From positions 124,001-188,000 of the forward strand of contig NZ_JAGKJK010000010.1 in NCBI RefSeq assembly GCF_020329435.1: a stretch of DNA of 64,000 nucleotides, in the 5' to 3' direction. Of this stretch, positions 26,339-34,800 are shown one piece after another (positions within the stretch are counted from its first letter, which is position 1; each line of letters opens with the position of its first letter). Source of the DNA: Bradyrhizobium hereditatis. GTDB taxonomy: Bacteria > Pseudomonadota > Alphaproteobacteria > Rhizobiales > Xanthobacteraceae. The notes under the pieces were generated by a model. The model worked only from the letters and a program-made list of their open reading frames with translations. It was not told the origin of the DNA and ran no database searches. Both the position numbers and the translations under genes were made by a program.

Positions 26339-27406
26339 ATGAATTTAAATTCACAAGATCGGATCGAAATGGAGGATGCCGCCGATACCAGGCCGATCCT
26401 GATCGTCCCCTATATGTGGATTGGCGATTTCGTCCGGGGCCACACCGTGGTGCGGGTATTGAAGGAGCGCTGGCCGAATCGCCCGGTCGACCTCCTGGTG
26501 ACCTCCCTCTGCGCTCCGCTGGTGGACTATATGCCCGGTGTCCGGGCGGGCATCGTCTGGGACCTGCCGCGCAGCCGCCTGGCGCCGGCCAAGCAGCGGG
26601 GTCTTGCGTCCGAACTGCGCGCGAAGGGCTATGGAACCGCCCTCGTCCTGCCCCGCACCTGGAAGGCCGCCATTGCGCCGACGCTGGCCGGCATCCCCGA
26701 GCGCGTCGGCTTTTTCGGCGAAGCAAGGTTTGGGCTGATCAACCGGATGCGCTGGGGCGAGAAGGCCCTGCCCCGCTTCATCGACAAGAACGCCGCGCTG
26801 GCGTTGCCCGATGGCGCGCCGCTGCCGCCGGAATGGCCGGTGCCGCAGCTTGTCGTGCCGCCGGAAGAAGTCGCGCGCTGGCGGCAGGAAAACGGCCTCG
26901 GAACGGGCCTCGCGGTAGCGATGGCGCCCGGTTCCGTCGGAGTATCGAAACGATGGACCTATTACCCCGACGCCGCGCGGCTCCTGGTCGAACGTGGGCT
27001 CGACGTCTGGGTGGTCGGCGGGCCCGGCGAAAAGGCGCTGGCGCAGGAAATCGTCACAGCCACCGGCGGCAAGGCCCGCGACCTCACCGGCACTGATTTG
27101 CGCAATGGCGTGCTGGCGATGGCGGCGGCCGGCGTCGCCATCTCCAACGACTCCGGCCTGATGCACATCGCGGCCGCAATCGGCACGCCGACGATGGGCA
27201 TTTTCGGCCCGACCAGCCCCTACCTCTGGGCGCCACTGAATGGCCTTGCCGCGACGGTTCAACAGACCAAATCCGTGCTGCCCTGCCAGCCCTGCCAGCG
27301 CACCGTCTGCACCATGAATGACCATCGCTGCATGCGCGATATCGAGCCCGCCTATGTGGCCGATGTCGCGCATCGCCTGCTGGTCAGTCAGCCGAGCGTT
27401 CGATAG
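26339..27406 (+). CDS. waaF: Lipopolysaccharide heptosyltransferase II
   Basis: The 355-residue protein is a family 9 glycosyltransferase that adds heptose to the LPS inner core in the cytoplasm. It shows the ADP-heptose transferase start ILIVPYMWIGDFVRGHTV, the MAPGSVGVSKRW motif (family PG.....KRW), and the DSGLMHIAAAIGTPTMGIFGPTSP segment that binds the nucleotide. The C-terminal cysteine group CQPCQRTVC is normal for WaaF. It ends with a 19-base overlap with the convergent glycosyltransferase gene. WaaC versus WaaF cannot be fully separated by eye. Confidence 0.92.
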   Translation: MNLNSQDRIEMEDAADTRPILIVPYMWIGDFVRGHTVVRVLKERWPNRPVDLLVTSLCAPLVDYMPGVRAGIVWDLPRSRLAPAKQRGLASELRAKGYGTALVLPRTWKAAIAPTLAGIPERVGFFGEARFGLINRMRWGEKALPRFIDKNAALALPDGAPLPPEWPVPQLVVPPEEVARWRQENGLGTGLAVAMAPGSVGVSKRWTYYPDAARLLVERGLDVWVVGGPGEKALAQEIVTATGGKARDLTGTDLRNGVLAMAAAGVAISNDSGLMHIAAAIGTPTMGIFGPTSPYLWAPLNGLAATVQQTKSVLPCQPCQRTVCTMNDHRCMRDIEPAYVADVAHRLLVSQPSVR

Positions 27407-28446
27407 ACCGCGGCGATCGCGTTTGCTTCCGCCTCGAGGCTGAATTTTTCCACCACACGCGCACGCGCCCGCTCACCCATCGCATGCGCTGAGGCTGGAT
27501 CGCGCATCAATGGCTCCAGCGCAGCCACCAGCGCGTCGGCGTCGCCAGGTGGGACCAATACGCCGGTCACGCCATCCTCGACCACGAATTCGGCTGCGCC
27601 GGCGCGCGCCGCCACCAGCGCCGCGCCTGCGGCCATCGCCTCGATCAAGGTCAGGCCAAAGCCCTCGTTGCGCGAGGTGAAGGCGTAGATCGTCAACCGC
27701 TGATACCAGCGCTGCACTTCCTCGATCGCAAGCTCGCCGGTGATGACAATGCGCGATTGCAGTCCGGCTGCCTCGATCTGCTGCTTCAGGCCGTTGGCAA
27801 AACCCTGCTGCTCCGGCACGACCGCGCCGACGATGACGGCGGTAAAATCGGGATAGCGCGGCAACAGCCGGCACATCGCCTCGACAAAAACATCGGTGCC
27901 CTTTTGCGCGCGAACCCGGCCAAAGCAGCCGATCGCGTAACGTCCCGGCAATTTGCTTTCTGCAAACGCGGCTGCGCGGTCGGCCGGCGGCGCATAGCGC
28001 GTCGTATCGACGCCATGCATCACGACCGTCGCCTCGCGCCTGAGAAACGACGCCGACAGTTCGGAGGTCGCGATCACGGCATTCATCTGCCGGATCAGCC
28101 AGCGCGTCAGCCGCTTATGATGCCGCTGCGCCGCCGAGGTGAACACGAGCTTCAGCGGCCAGCCGAGCGCCCGTAGCAACACGCCCGCGATCATCTCGTC
28201 ATTGCGCCGCGCGTGCCAGATCAGGGGATTGCGGCGGCGCCAGAGTTTGAGCAAATCCGCAAATCCCATCCGCGCGATGCCCTCGGGCGCGTGCGGCCCG
28301 AGCCATGCCGCGCGGTACATTTGGGCAAGTTTCGGCGCCACCATGCGGTTGGTCGCCGTAACGCCGGAATAGCGCCTGTGCAGATTCGGCACGATCAGCT
28401 GCAGATTGCTGGCCAAATTGTTCTCGATCGCCACTTCCGGCTCCAT
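27388..28446 (-). CDS. LPS core glycosyltransferase family 4 (LpcC/LpsB-like)
   Basis: A 352-residue GT-B retaining transferase. Visible are the PNLHRRYSGVTATNRMVAP N-terminus and GCFGRVRAQKGTDVFVEAM in the nucleotide-binding domain, followed by the EGFGLTLIEAMAAGAALVA E7E motif. The N-terminal wording resembles rhizobial LpcC/LpsB core mannosyltransferases, so mannose transfer to the Kdo core from GDP-mannose is likely but not proven. It is convergent with waaF and divergent from galE. Confidence 0.88.
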   Translation of the reverse strand: MEPEVAIENNLASNLQLIVPNLHRRYSGVTATNRMVAPKLAQMYRAAWLGPHAPEGIARMGFADLLKLWRRRNPLIWHARRNDEMIAGVLLRALGWPLKLVFTSAAQRHHKRLTRWLIRQMNAVIATSELSASFLRREATVVMHGVDTTRYAPPADRAAAFAESKLPGRYAIGCFGRVRAQKGTDVFVEAMCRLLPRYPDFTAVIVGAVVPEQQGFANGLKQQIEAAGLQSRIVITGELAIEEVQRWYQRLTIYAFTSRNEGFGLTLIEAMAAGAALVAARAGAAEFVVEDGVTGVLVPPGDADALVAALEPLMRDPASAHAMGERARARVVEKFSLEAEANAIAAVYRTLG

Positions 28447-28562
28447 TTCGGCCAGTTCCTATACGCAACATTAAGCATAGTGGCCAGTTCCGCCGGCGCC
28501 GAAACCCACTCTTCACCGCGAGCCTCCTAGCATCGCCGCAAATAGAACGGGAGAGGTGACCC

Positions 28563-29576
28563 ATGACCGTGCTCGTCACAGGTGGCGCCGGCTATATTGG
28601 AAGTCATACGGTTCATGCGCTGGTGGACGCCGGCGAAAACGTCGTCGTGATCGACAACCTCTCGACCGGATTTTCTTCTCTGCTGCCCCGCGCTGTGCCG
28701 CTGTTCATCGGCGATGCCGGCGACGAAAATCTCGTCGACAACGTGATCGCCCAGCACCGAGCCGAGAGCATCATTCATTTCGCAGGATCCGTCGTGGTGC
28801 CGGACTCGATGCGCGATCCGCTCGGGTATTACCGCAACAACACCATGACGACCCGGACCCTCTTGAATTCGGCGGTGAAGGCCGGCATCAGCCGCTTCAT
28901 CTTCTCATCGACGGCGGCCGTCTATGGCAATCCCGACCAGGTGCCGGTGCCAGAACATGCGCCGACGCGCCCGATGTCGCCCTACGGCTCCTCCAAGCTG
29001 ATGACCGAAATCATGCTGCATGATGTCGTGAGCGCGCATGACATGAAGTATGTCGTGTTGCGCTACTTCAACGTCGCCGGCGCCGACCCGAACGGTCGCT
29101 GCGGCCTCTCGACCGTCGGCGCGACGCATCTGCTCAAGATCGCTGTCGAAGCTGCCACCGGCCAGCGCGCCAAAGTCGACGTGTTCGGCACCGACTATCC
29201 GACGCCGGACGGAAGCTGCATCCGCGACTTCATCCATGTCAGTGATCTCGCAGAGGCCCATCGCGCCGCGCTGTCATACCTGCGCGGCGGCGGCAGCTCG
29301 ATCACGCTGAATTGCGGCTATGGCCGCGGCTATTCGGTGCTGGAAACTATCGAAGCCGTGCGCCGCGTCTCGATGCGCAATTTTGCTGTTTCCTACGCGG
29401 CGCGCCGCCCCGGCGACATCATGACCATGGTCGCCGACACCAGCCGCATCCGCTCGGTGCTGGACTGGACGCCGCAATACGACAATCTCGAGACCATTGC
29501 CGGCCATGCGCTGACTTGGGAAAAGCGACTGTTCAGCGAGCGCGGCGGCGTTCCGCAGCGGGCGGAATCGGCCTGA
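28563..29576 (+). CDS. galE: UDP-glucose 4-epimerase
   Basis: A 337-residue SDR epimerase that interconverts UDP-glucose and UDP-galactose for polysaccharide synthesis. It has TGGAGYIGSHTVHAL, the DNLSTG motif, the active-site FSSTAAVYG and the YGSSK Tyr-Lys pair, and the YFNVAGADP substrate loop. The start ATG has GGGAGAGG five bases upstream. It is likely the first gene of a unit with the ABC exporter, 104 bases further on. Confidence 0.94.
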   Translation: MTVLVTGGAGYIGSHTVHALVDAGENVVVIDNLSTGFSSLLPRAVPLFIGDAGDENLVDNVIAQHRAESIIHFAGSVVVPDSMRDPLGYYRNNTMTTRTLLNSAVKAGISRFIFSSTAAVYGNPDQVPVPEHAPTRPMSPYGSSKLMTEIMLHDVVSAHDMKYVVLRYFNVAGADPNGRCGLSTVGATHLLKIAVEAATGQRAKVDVFGTDYPTPDGSCIRDFIHVSDLAEAHRAALSYLRGGGSSITLNCGYGRGYSVLETIEAVRRVSMRNFAVSYAARRPGDIMTMVADTSRIRSVLDWTPQYDNLETIAGHALTWEKRLFSERGGVPQRAESA

Positions 29577-29680
29577 GATCAGGCGCTTATTTGGCTTGAA
29601 AAACCCCGCTTTAGCAGGCAAGGAGGCATCGCAGCAGCCCTGACGCGCCGGGCTATCCAGGCGCCGTCAATGGAACGCGG

Positions 29681-31501
29681 ATGACCGAACTTCCAAAAGA
29701 AACTCCGAGGAAAATCACCGACGACCCCTATGGTGCGGCGATCCTGATTCGTCGCTTGGTGGCCGAACAGGGGCTCGCCTACTGGCGGCGCTATCTGCTT
29801 GCCTTTTCGCTGATGGGCATTGCAGCGGTGACGACCGCCGGCTCCGCCTATCTGCTCGGCGAGGTCATCAACAAGGCTTATGTCGACAAGGATGTGCGCG
29901 GGATAGCGCTCTTGTCGCTGGTCACCGTCGTCATCTTCACCATCAAGGGCGCGGCGACCTATGGGCACACCGTGATCCTGTCGCAGATCGGCAACGCGAT
30001 CCTCGCCAACAACCAGCGCCGGCTGTTCGCCAAGCTGATGAGCGAAAATATCGCGTTCTTCTCCGAACGGCATTCGTCAGAATTTCTGGCACGGCTGACC
30101 GCAGGCGCGACCGCGGTGACGCAGGTGCTCAATCTCCTGATCAATGCCATCGGCCGCGATCTCTTGTCGCTGATTGCGCTCGTCGTCGTCATGGTGATGA
30201 CCGATCCTTTGATGTCACTGCTCGGCTTTGCGGTGGCGCCGCCAGCGATGATCGTGCTGCGCAAGCTCGTGAAGCGCATCAAGGGTCTGGCGCACAACCA
30301 GTTCTCCGGGACCGCCGACATCATGGAGACGATGCAGGAATCGCTGCAGGGCATCCGCACGGTGAAAGCCTTCACGCTGGAGCAGGCAATGCGCGAGCGG
30401 ATCGACGCCAGCATCGCCGCCGTCGAGCGCAACGCCAACAAGATGGCGCGGGTTTCCAACCGCTCTAGCCCTCTGATGGAAACGCTTGGCGGCTTCGCGA
30501 TCGCGGGCGGCCTGATGTATGGCGGTTATCGCGTGGTTGCGATGGGCGCTTCGCCCGGCCAGTTCTTTTCGTTCCTGACCGCATTCCTGCTCGCCTATGA
30601 ACCGGCCAAGCGGCTGGCGCGGCTCAATATTGAGCTCAACAGCAATCTGATCGGCGCGCGCAAGCTGCTCGAAATCGTCGACAGTCCGCCGAGCGAGCCC
30701 GACGACAGCGACAAACCGGCACTGAATCTCACTGACGCGCGGGTCGAGTTCCGCGACGTCACCTTCGGCTATCGGCTCAGCGAGCCGGTGCTCAATCGCA
30801 TGAGCTTCGTTGCCGAGCCGGGGAAGACCACGGCGTTGGTCGGCCCGTCCGGCGGCGGCAAGTCCACCGTGCTCGCGTTGCTGCTGCGGCTCTATGAAGT
30901 CAACCAGGGCGACATTCTGATCGACGGCCAGAACATATCAGCTGTGTCGCGGCGCTCGCTGCGCCGGCAGAGCGGCTATGTCGGGCAGGATGTCTATCTG
31001 TTCCGCGACACGATCGGCGCCAACATCGCCTTCGGCAGGGAAGACGCGACGCAGGACGAGATCGTTGCCGCGGCGAAAGCAGCCTGCGCGCACGATTTCA
31101 TCATGAGCTTCCCGCTCGGCTACGACACGCCGGTCGGCGAGCACGGCACGCAGCTATCCGGCGGCCAGCGCCAGCGCATCGCGGTAGCGCGGGCGCTGAT
31201 CCGGAACGCGCCGATCATCCTGCTCGATGAAGCGACCGCTGCGCTCGATTCGGAATCCGAGAAAGCGGTGCAGGAGGCGATCGACCACCTCTGCCAGAAC
31301 CGCACCACGATCGTGATCGCCCACCGCCTGCACACTATCATGCACGCCGACGCCATTCTGGTGGTCGAGGGCGGCGAGATCGTCGAGCGCGGTCAGCACG
31401 ACGATTTGCTGCGCCGCGGCGGCCGCTACGCCTCGTTCTTCCGCCTGCAGCAGCGCGATGCCGGTCACCCGAGTCTGGCGCCGGTCAGCGCAACCGCGTA
31501 A
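29681..31501 (+). CDS. MsbA-type ABC transporter, fused permease and ATPase
   Basis: The 606-residue half-transporter has a six-helix membrane domain (about 30-330) and an ATPase domain with Walker A GPSGGGKST near 390, the signature LSGGQRQR near 490, Walker B IILLDEAT near 510 and the switch histidine in VIAHRLHT. Its position after LPS genes suggests export of a lipid or lipid-linked sugar; relatives include MsbA and beta-glucan exporters, and the substrate cannot be read from the sequence. Confidence 0.93.
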   Translation: MTELPKETPRKITDDPYGAAILIRRLVAEQGLAYWRRYLLAFSLMGIAAVTTAGSAYLLGEVINKAYVDKDVRGIALLSLVTVVIFTIKGAATYGHTVILSQIGNAILANNQRRLFAKLMSENIAFFSERHSSEFLARLTAGATAVTQVLNLLINAIGRDLLSLIALVVVMVMTDPLMSLLGFAVAPPAMIVLRKLVKRIKGLAHNQFSGTADIMETMQESLQGIRTVKAFTLEQAMRERIDASIAAVERNANKMARVSNRSSPLMETLGGFAIAGGLMYGGYRVVAMGASPGQFFSFLTAFLLAYEPAKRLARLNIELNSNLIGARKLLEIVDSPPSEPDDSDKPALNLTDARVEFRDVTFGYRLSEPVLNRMSFVAEPGKTTALVGPSGGGKSTVLALLLRLYEVNQGDILIDGQNISAVSRRSLRRQSGYVGQDVYLFRDTIGANIAFGREDATQDEIVAAAKAACAHDFIMSFPLGYDTPVGEHGTQLSGGQRQRIAVARALIRNAPIILLDEATAALDSESEKAVQEAIDHLCQNRTTIVIAHRLHTIMHADAILVVEGGEIVERGQHDDLLRRGGRYASFFRLQQRDAGHPSLAPVSATA

Positions 31502-31541
31502 AAGGCACCCGCCGAATTTTTAACCCGCTGAGATCCCTTTC

Positions 31542-32243
31542 ATGAACGCAGCCTCCTACGTCATACCAGCAGCCCCGCAGCCTTCGCTTCCCGTCGTCGG
31601 CGAGACTGGCGTCTATCCGGTCCGCCGCATCTGGTGCGTCGGGCGCAACTATCTCGAGCACATCCGGGAGATGGGCAATGACGAGCGCGCGCCGCCGTTC
31701 TTCTTCGCCAAGCACGCCGACATGCTGGTGTCCGACGGCGCCACGATTCCCTATCCGCCGCTGACCAAGGACCTGCATCACGAGGTCGAGTTGATCGTCG
31801 CGATGAAGAGCGGCGGCCTTAACATTCCCGCTGAGAAGGCGCTCGACCATGTCTACGGCTATGCCGTCGGCATCGACCTCACCCGGCGCGATCTGCAGAT
31901 CGCCTCGCGCAAGAAGGAGCGTCCCTGGGAGATCGGCAAGTCATTCGACTATTCCGCGCCCTGCTCCGCGGTCCAGCCGGCCGCCAGGATCGGCCATCCC
32001 TCCAAGGGCAAGATCTGGCTGACGGTGAACGGCAAGGAGACGCAAAAGGGCGATCTCACCGAGCTGATCTGGAACGTGCCTGAGATCATCTGGCAGCTCT
32101 CACAGCAGGTGAAGCTCGCCGCCGGCGACATCATCATGACGGGCACGCCAGCCGGCGTCTCCCAGCTCCAGCCCGGCGACCAGATCGAGTGCGGCGTCGA
32201 CGGCGTCGGCACGCTGAAGGTGAACATCGGCAAGCCGGAATAG
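31542..32243 (+). CDS. Fumarylacetoacetate hydrolase family protein
   Basis: A 233-residue FAH-fold enzyme. The family opens with VYPVRRIWCVGRNYLEH, and the metal ligands appear in DLHHEVELIVAM (two Glu) with Asp in YAVGIDLTRRDLQ; the C-terminal TGTPAGVSQLQPGDQIEC is typical. The YRLxxxxNYxxH-like variant is that of fumarylpyruvate hydrolases or oxaloacetate decarboxylases, which break C-C bonds in aromatic breakdown or remove oxaloacetate enol forms. It lies 40 bases after the ABC gene but has no functional link to it. A terminator follows. Confidence 0.9.
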   Translation: MNAASYVIPAAPQPSLPVVGETGVYPVRRIWCVGRNYLEHIREMGNDERAPPFFFAKHADMLVSDGATIPYPPLTKDLHHEVELIVAMKSGGLNIPAEKALDHVYGYAVGIDLTRRDLQIASRKKERPWEIGKSFDYSAPCSAVQPAARIGHPSKGKIWLTVNGKETQKGDLTELIWNVPEIIWQLSQQVKLAAGDIIMTGTPAGVSQLQPGDQIECGVDGVGTLKVNIGKPE

Positions 32244-32270
32244 TGATTGGCGAAAGCATCACGAGATGCA

Positions 32271-32303
32271 AAGCCCCGGACATGATCCGGGGCTTTTTCA
32301 TGA
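32271..32303 (+). terminator. Rho-independent terminator after the FAH gene
   Basis: The arms AAGCCCCGGA and TCCGGGGCTT pair perfectly around a five-base loop and are followed by TTT. It lies 28 bases past the stop codon. Confidence 0.92.
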
Positions 32304-32434
32304 CCGATATAAATGCAGCTCGGATGAGCGAAGCAACATCCGGGAACTCTGATTGTCCCGATCCCGCATGTCGCTGCGCTCATGCCGCCCAGGATAAACT
32401 CGAACTTGGTCGGGCACCATTTTCGAACGCGTTC

Positions 32435-32812
32435 TTAATGTCGGGACAGCGCCAGGGAAGCGGTGATGGGCACCACGATAAGAGTGAGAATAAACAGGCC
32501 AAAAATTGATCTCGTTACGGCGCTCCTCCAGTCGGTAGTGACCCGCGCCAACCACAGAATGGCAATCAAGGATGCGCAAACGGCCATGCCGACAGCTGGT
32601 GCATGCGCATCGCGTGAAAGACCTAACGGGAGCTTCAGCCCGATATAGATCACGAACGCCCCCATATAGATCGACCAGGTTACCCAGCAGACCGAGAGCG
32701 CTTCCTCCAACGACAATTTTCGACCGAAGAACCATACCGGGCGCAGCACCATGAATGCGGACGCACCCAGCACGACAAAGCAGCCCAACCAAATAGGATC
32801 ACCGGACATCAT
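32435..32812 (-). CDS. Small integral membrane protein of unknown function
   Basis: A 125-residue protein with four hydrophobic segments: IWLGCFVVLGASAFMVL, a WSIYMGAFVIYIGL region, MAVCASLIAILWLA, and SIFGLFILTLIVVPITA. No known family or conserved charged motif was recognised. Two neighbouring ATGs start the frame; the second (32809) has better spacing from the GAGG upstream. It stands alone in A/T-richer surroundings. Whether it is expressed cannot be told. Confidence 0.6.
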   Translation of the reverse strand: MMSGDPIWLGCFVVLGASAFMVLRPVWFFGRKLSLEEALSVCWVTWSIYMGAFVIYIGLKLPLGLSRDAHAPAVGMAVCASLIAILWLARVTTDWRSAVTRSIFGLFILTLIVVPITASLALSRH

Positions 32813-33234
32813 ACCTCATTTTCGGTGATGACATCGAACCGCAGCTCCGTTTCGGTGCTACCGAACCATACGTGTCGTACACCGGCTAGTATTTGCCCAG
32901 TTTCCTATCGAAGCGTTAAGAAGCGAACACCACAACCACTGCACGTTTTGAATGAAGAACGCCGAGGCATGAGAAAACCGCTCAAAATCGGGCTGGTGGC
33001 GGTTTGTGCGGTAGCCTCGATTGTTACTGAGCGTCGTGTGGGGCGGGCATCCTTGGAATGCAAAGCCTTAGGATGATAGAGCGCAGCGAAACCCGTCACA
33101 TCGCTTGGTAGCACTAATGGAGTATCGCTTCACTCCCCCTCCTACGTGCTACGCGAGGAGAGGCAAACTACAATTCCTGTTGCGGCTATGGGCCCGATGA
33201 GCCGCGTGGTATCGGACAGATCTTCTTCAGTGAT
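32813..33234. other. Region without a confident gene; one short secreted-type frame
   Basis: About 420 bases of A/T-richer sequence. The only frame of note is plus-strand 32969-33076 (35 codons), which begins MRKPLKIGLVAVCAVASIV, like the start of a signal peptide, then stops after a charged tail with an unpaired cysteine. It could be a tiny secreted protein or the remnant of a longer gene; the GAGG one base before the ATG is too close to be a good ribosome site. Confidence 0.35.
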
Positions 33235-33336
33235 TCAGCGTGAGCCCACTAATGCGATGAAAAGCACGAGAAGTAGCATGCATGCGAAGACGATCTTCAT
33301 GCGCTTCGGATCGGCGCATTCAGCGCCCTCGAACAT
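33235..33336 (-). CDS. Possible 33-residue single-span membrane peptide
   Basis: The frame starts at an ATG 15 bases after the stop of the gene at 33352-34053 on the same strand. Its second half, MKIVFACMLLLVLFIALVG, is a clean membrane span or signal sequence; the inner ATG at that point is an alternative start. No clear ribosome-binding site is seen. Too short for family assignment. It could be a translated partner of the upstream gene or chance. Confidence 0.3.
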   Translation of the reverse strand: MFEGAECADPKRMKIVFACMLLLVLFIALVGSR

Positions 33337-33351
33337 TTGGACGAGCGCGAG

Positions 33352-34053
33352 CTATTGTTCTGACGACAAGCGGACTATCTGGCGCCCGCTATTCATCGCC
33401 TTGAGATTGTTGACGTACTCCTCAGGGCGCTGCCAGCGGTGAGGAACTTTCAATCCCATAAATTCCGCGATGCTACCGATAAACGCAGTGCAATTGGTTG
33501 TTTCGGCGTTCCAGACCGGTGAATTCGCCTGTAATTTCTTGATGTATGCGAAAACCCGCTTTGCGTCCGGCTCATTCAAGTAAACGCGGTAACTGGCGGT
33601 CAAGTACTGCGGATCAAGATCGCCATAGCTTGCCCCGGTCTCGGATGGCACCCACATCAGATGACCGAGTACATAAGGTACGGTGTCTCCCGCAGGGGTG
33701 AGGCCCGCGACTTCAACTGCTCGCTCGCTTGTCTTGCCAAACCAGACGAACGCGTGTCCCCAGCTCGCCGCCGTTCTGGCTCTGAAATCAACGTAGTACG
33801 GGCCCTTTGCTGATCCCGGCTTTCGAATCGGCTGTGGCGCCGGTTTCGATTCAATGGACGCCGTACTGGAAACAAGCGCGTTCGCGCCGGCGGCGCGCTT
33901 GCGGACCTCCTGCTTGTGGGAAATGAAACGTTCCAGACTGGCGCGAGTGTCAATCTCGCGTGCAGAAGCTGAATGGATTTTGCACTGGAGCAGGACAGTG
34001 AGTGTGAATCCTGCAAGCAAGCATAGTCCTAATCCCTTCGGCCTCGTTGCCAC
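33352..34053 (-). CDS. Exported protein of unknown function with a His...Cys pair
   Basis: The 233-residue frame starts at GTG 34053 with AAGGGCG five bases upstream. Residues 8-25 (LCLLAGFTLTVLLQC) form a signal or lipoprotein-type segment. A low-complexity linker leads into a C-terminal domain holding SWGHAFVWFGKT and, about 85 residues later, TTNCTAFIGSIAEFMGL. A His before a Cys in such contexts is seen in permuted papain-like folds and in DUF4105-type proteins; I suggest this only as a possibility. Codon use is less G/C-rich than in the flanking core genes. Function unknown. Confidence 0.65.
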   Translation of the reverse strand: MATRPKGLGLCLLAGFTLTVLLQCKIHSASAREIDTRASLERFISHKQEVRKRAAGANALVSSTASIESKPAPQPIRKPGSAKGPYYVDFRARTAASWGHAFVWFGKTSERAVEVAGLTPAGDTVPYVLGHLMWVPSETGASYGDLDPQYLTASYRVYLNEPDAKRVFAYIKKLQANSPVWNAETTNCTAFIGSIAEFMGLKVPHRWQRPEEYVNNLKAMNSGRQIVRLSSEQ

Positions 34054-34104
34054 GCTTCGCCCTTCAACTGTCGACGATAAAGGTCAGAATTAACGAGACC
34101 AGCG

Positions 34105-34296
34105 TCAGTACCGCGTGTAGGGCCGCGGCGCGACGGGCGTCTTGCCGACGGGGGTCTTCCCGATTGGGGTCTTGCCAATCGGCATCTTGCCGATTTGCGC
34201 CTGCTGATAGACGGGCTGTCGGCGAGGGATGTCGGCAGCGCCGGCTGCAGTCACCAAGGCAAGCGTTGCACCCGCTACAATCACAATTTTCATCAC
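34105..34296 (-). CDS. Small secreted protein with pentapeptide PIGKT repeats
   Basis: A 63-residue protein. A signal peptide (MKIVIVAGATLALVTAAGAA) is followed by a mature part of only about 40 residues, most of which is a tandem five-residue repeat: QIGKM, PIGKT, PIGKT, PVGKT, then PVAPR and a tyrosine/arginine end. GTG 34296 has AGAGGA eight bases upstream; the next codon, ATG 34293, is an alternative. The lysine- and proline-rich repeats suggest a cell-wall-, membrane- or metal-binding peptide, but no family is known to me. It lies 51 bases upstream of the gene at 33352-34053 on the same strand and could share its transcript. Confidence 0.65.
   Translation of the reverse strand: MMKIVIVAGATLALVTAAGAADIPRRQPVYQQAQIGKMPIGKTPIGKTPVGKTPVAPRPYTRY
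34139..34198. repeat. Four 15-base tandem repeats inside a small gene
   Basis: Units start at 34139, 34154, 34169 and 34184, each of the form GTCTTGCCGAT plus four bases, and encode the pentapeptide repeat of the secreted peptide on the minus strand. Unit length is a multiple of three, so copy number can change without breaking the frame. Confidence 0.85.
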
Positions 34297-34800
34297 GGTA
34301 CTTTTCCTCTAGGTTAGAAGAAACGAGGCAGTTACCTGCTGCGCGCTACCCTCAGCCACGCCGTGAGCATGAATGTCAGAATACGTCTACAGTGCGGCAG
34401 GTCGGACACGTTCGAGCGATAGGTCTGCAGTGCGGCAGATATGAGACAGGCCGGAACCTCGACCCGTATTGGATTGATGGAGTGATGGCCGAACGCCCGT
34501 TGTCGCGCCTCCATCCGAAGGCGATATTCGCGCCAATCCACCCGAAGGCGATATTGACGACTGGCCTACGTTGTTCGGTCCAGTAGCGGAACTGGCGGTC
34601 CGCCCATCTGTTATCGGCAATTTCCATCGACAGGGGACATTCGTCGGTCCGCCTCATCTTCGGTCTCATGCATTGCAGCAACGGGCATCGTATCCGGTCA
34701 CCGATACAAGCAGCCCCCGAGTTGCAGTATCTGCAAAATTGACGCAGATTTTGGCTGACGCCGGAGCATAACGGCGAACATCAGATCGGAGGGCACGTCC
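34297..34800. other. Intergenic region with short repeats and palindromes
   Basis: About 500 bases with no convincing gene. A 14-base direct repeat, CCGAAGGCGATATT, occurs twice about 27 bases apart near 34515 and 34542, and TACAGTGCGGCAG/TGCAGTGCGGCAG near 34388 and 34422. Closer to the EthD gene lie two near-perfect palindromes: GTATCCGGTCACCGATAC (34690-34707) and TTGCAGTATCTGCAA (34722-34736). The overlapping open frames on both strands look like chance. Confidence 0.5.

Noticed and set aside
24736..27096. 786-codon plus-strand open frame across hldE, hldD and waaF
   Set aside because: Three well-supported genes on this interval explain the sequence; the translation has no recognisable domain.
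34139..34198. Tandem repeats as a CRISPR array
   Set aside because: Units are directly adjacent with no spacers, only 15 bases long, and are in frame inside a coding sequence.
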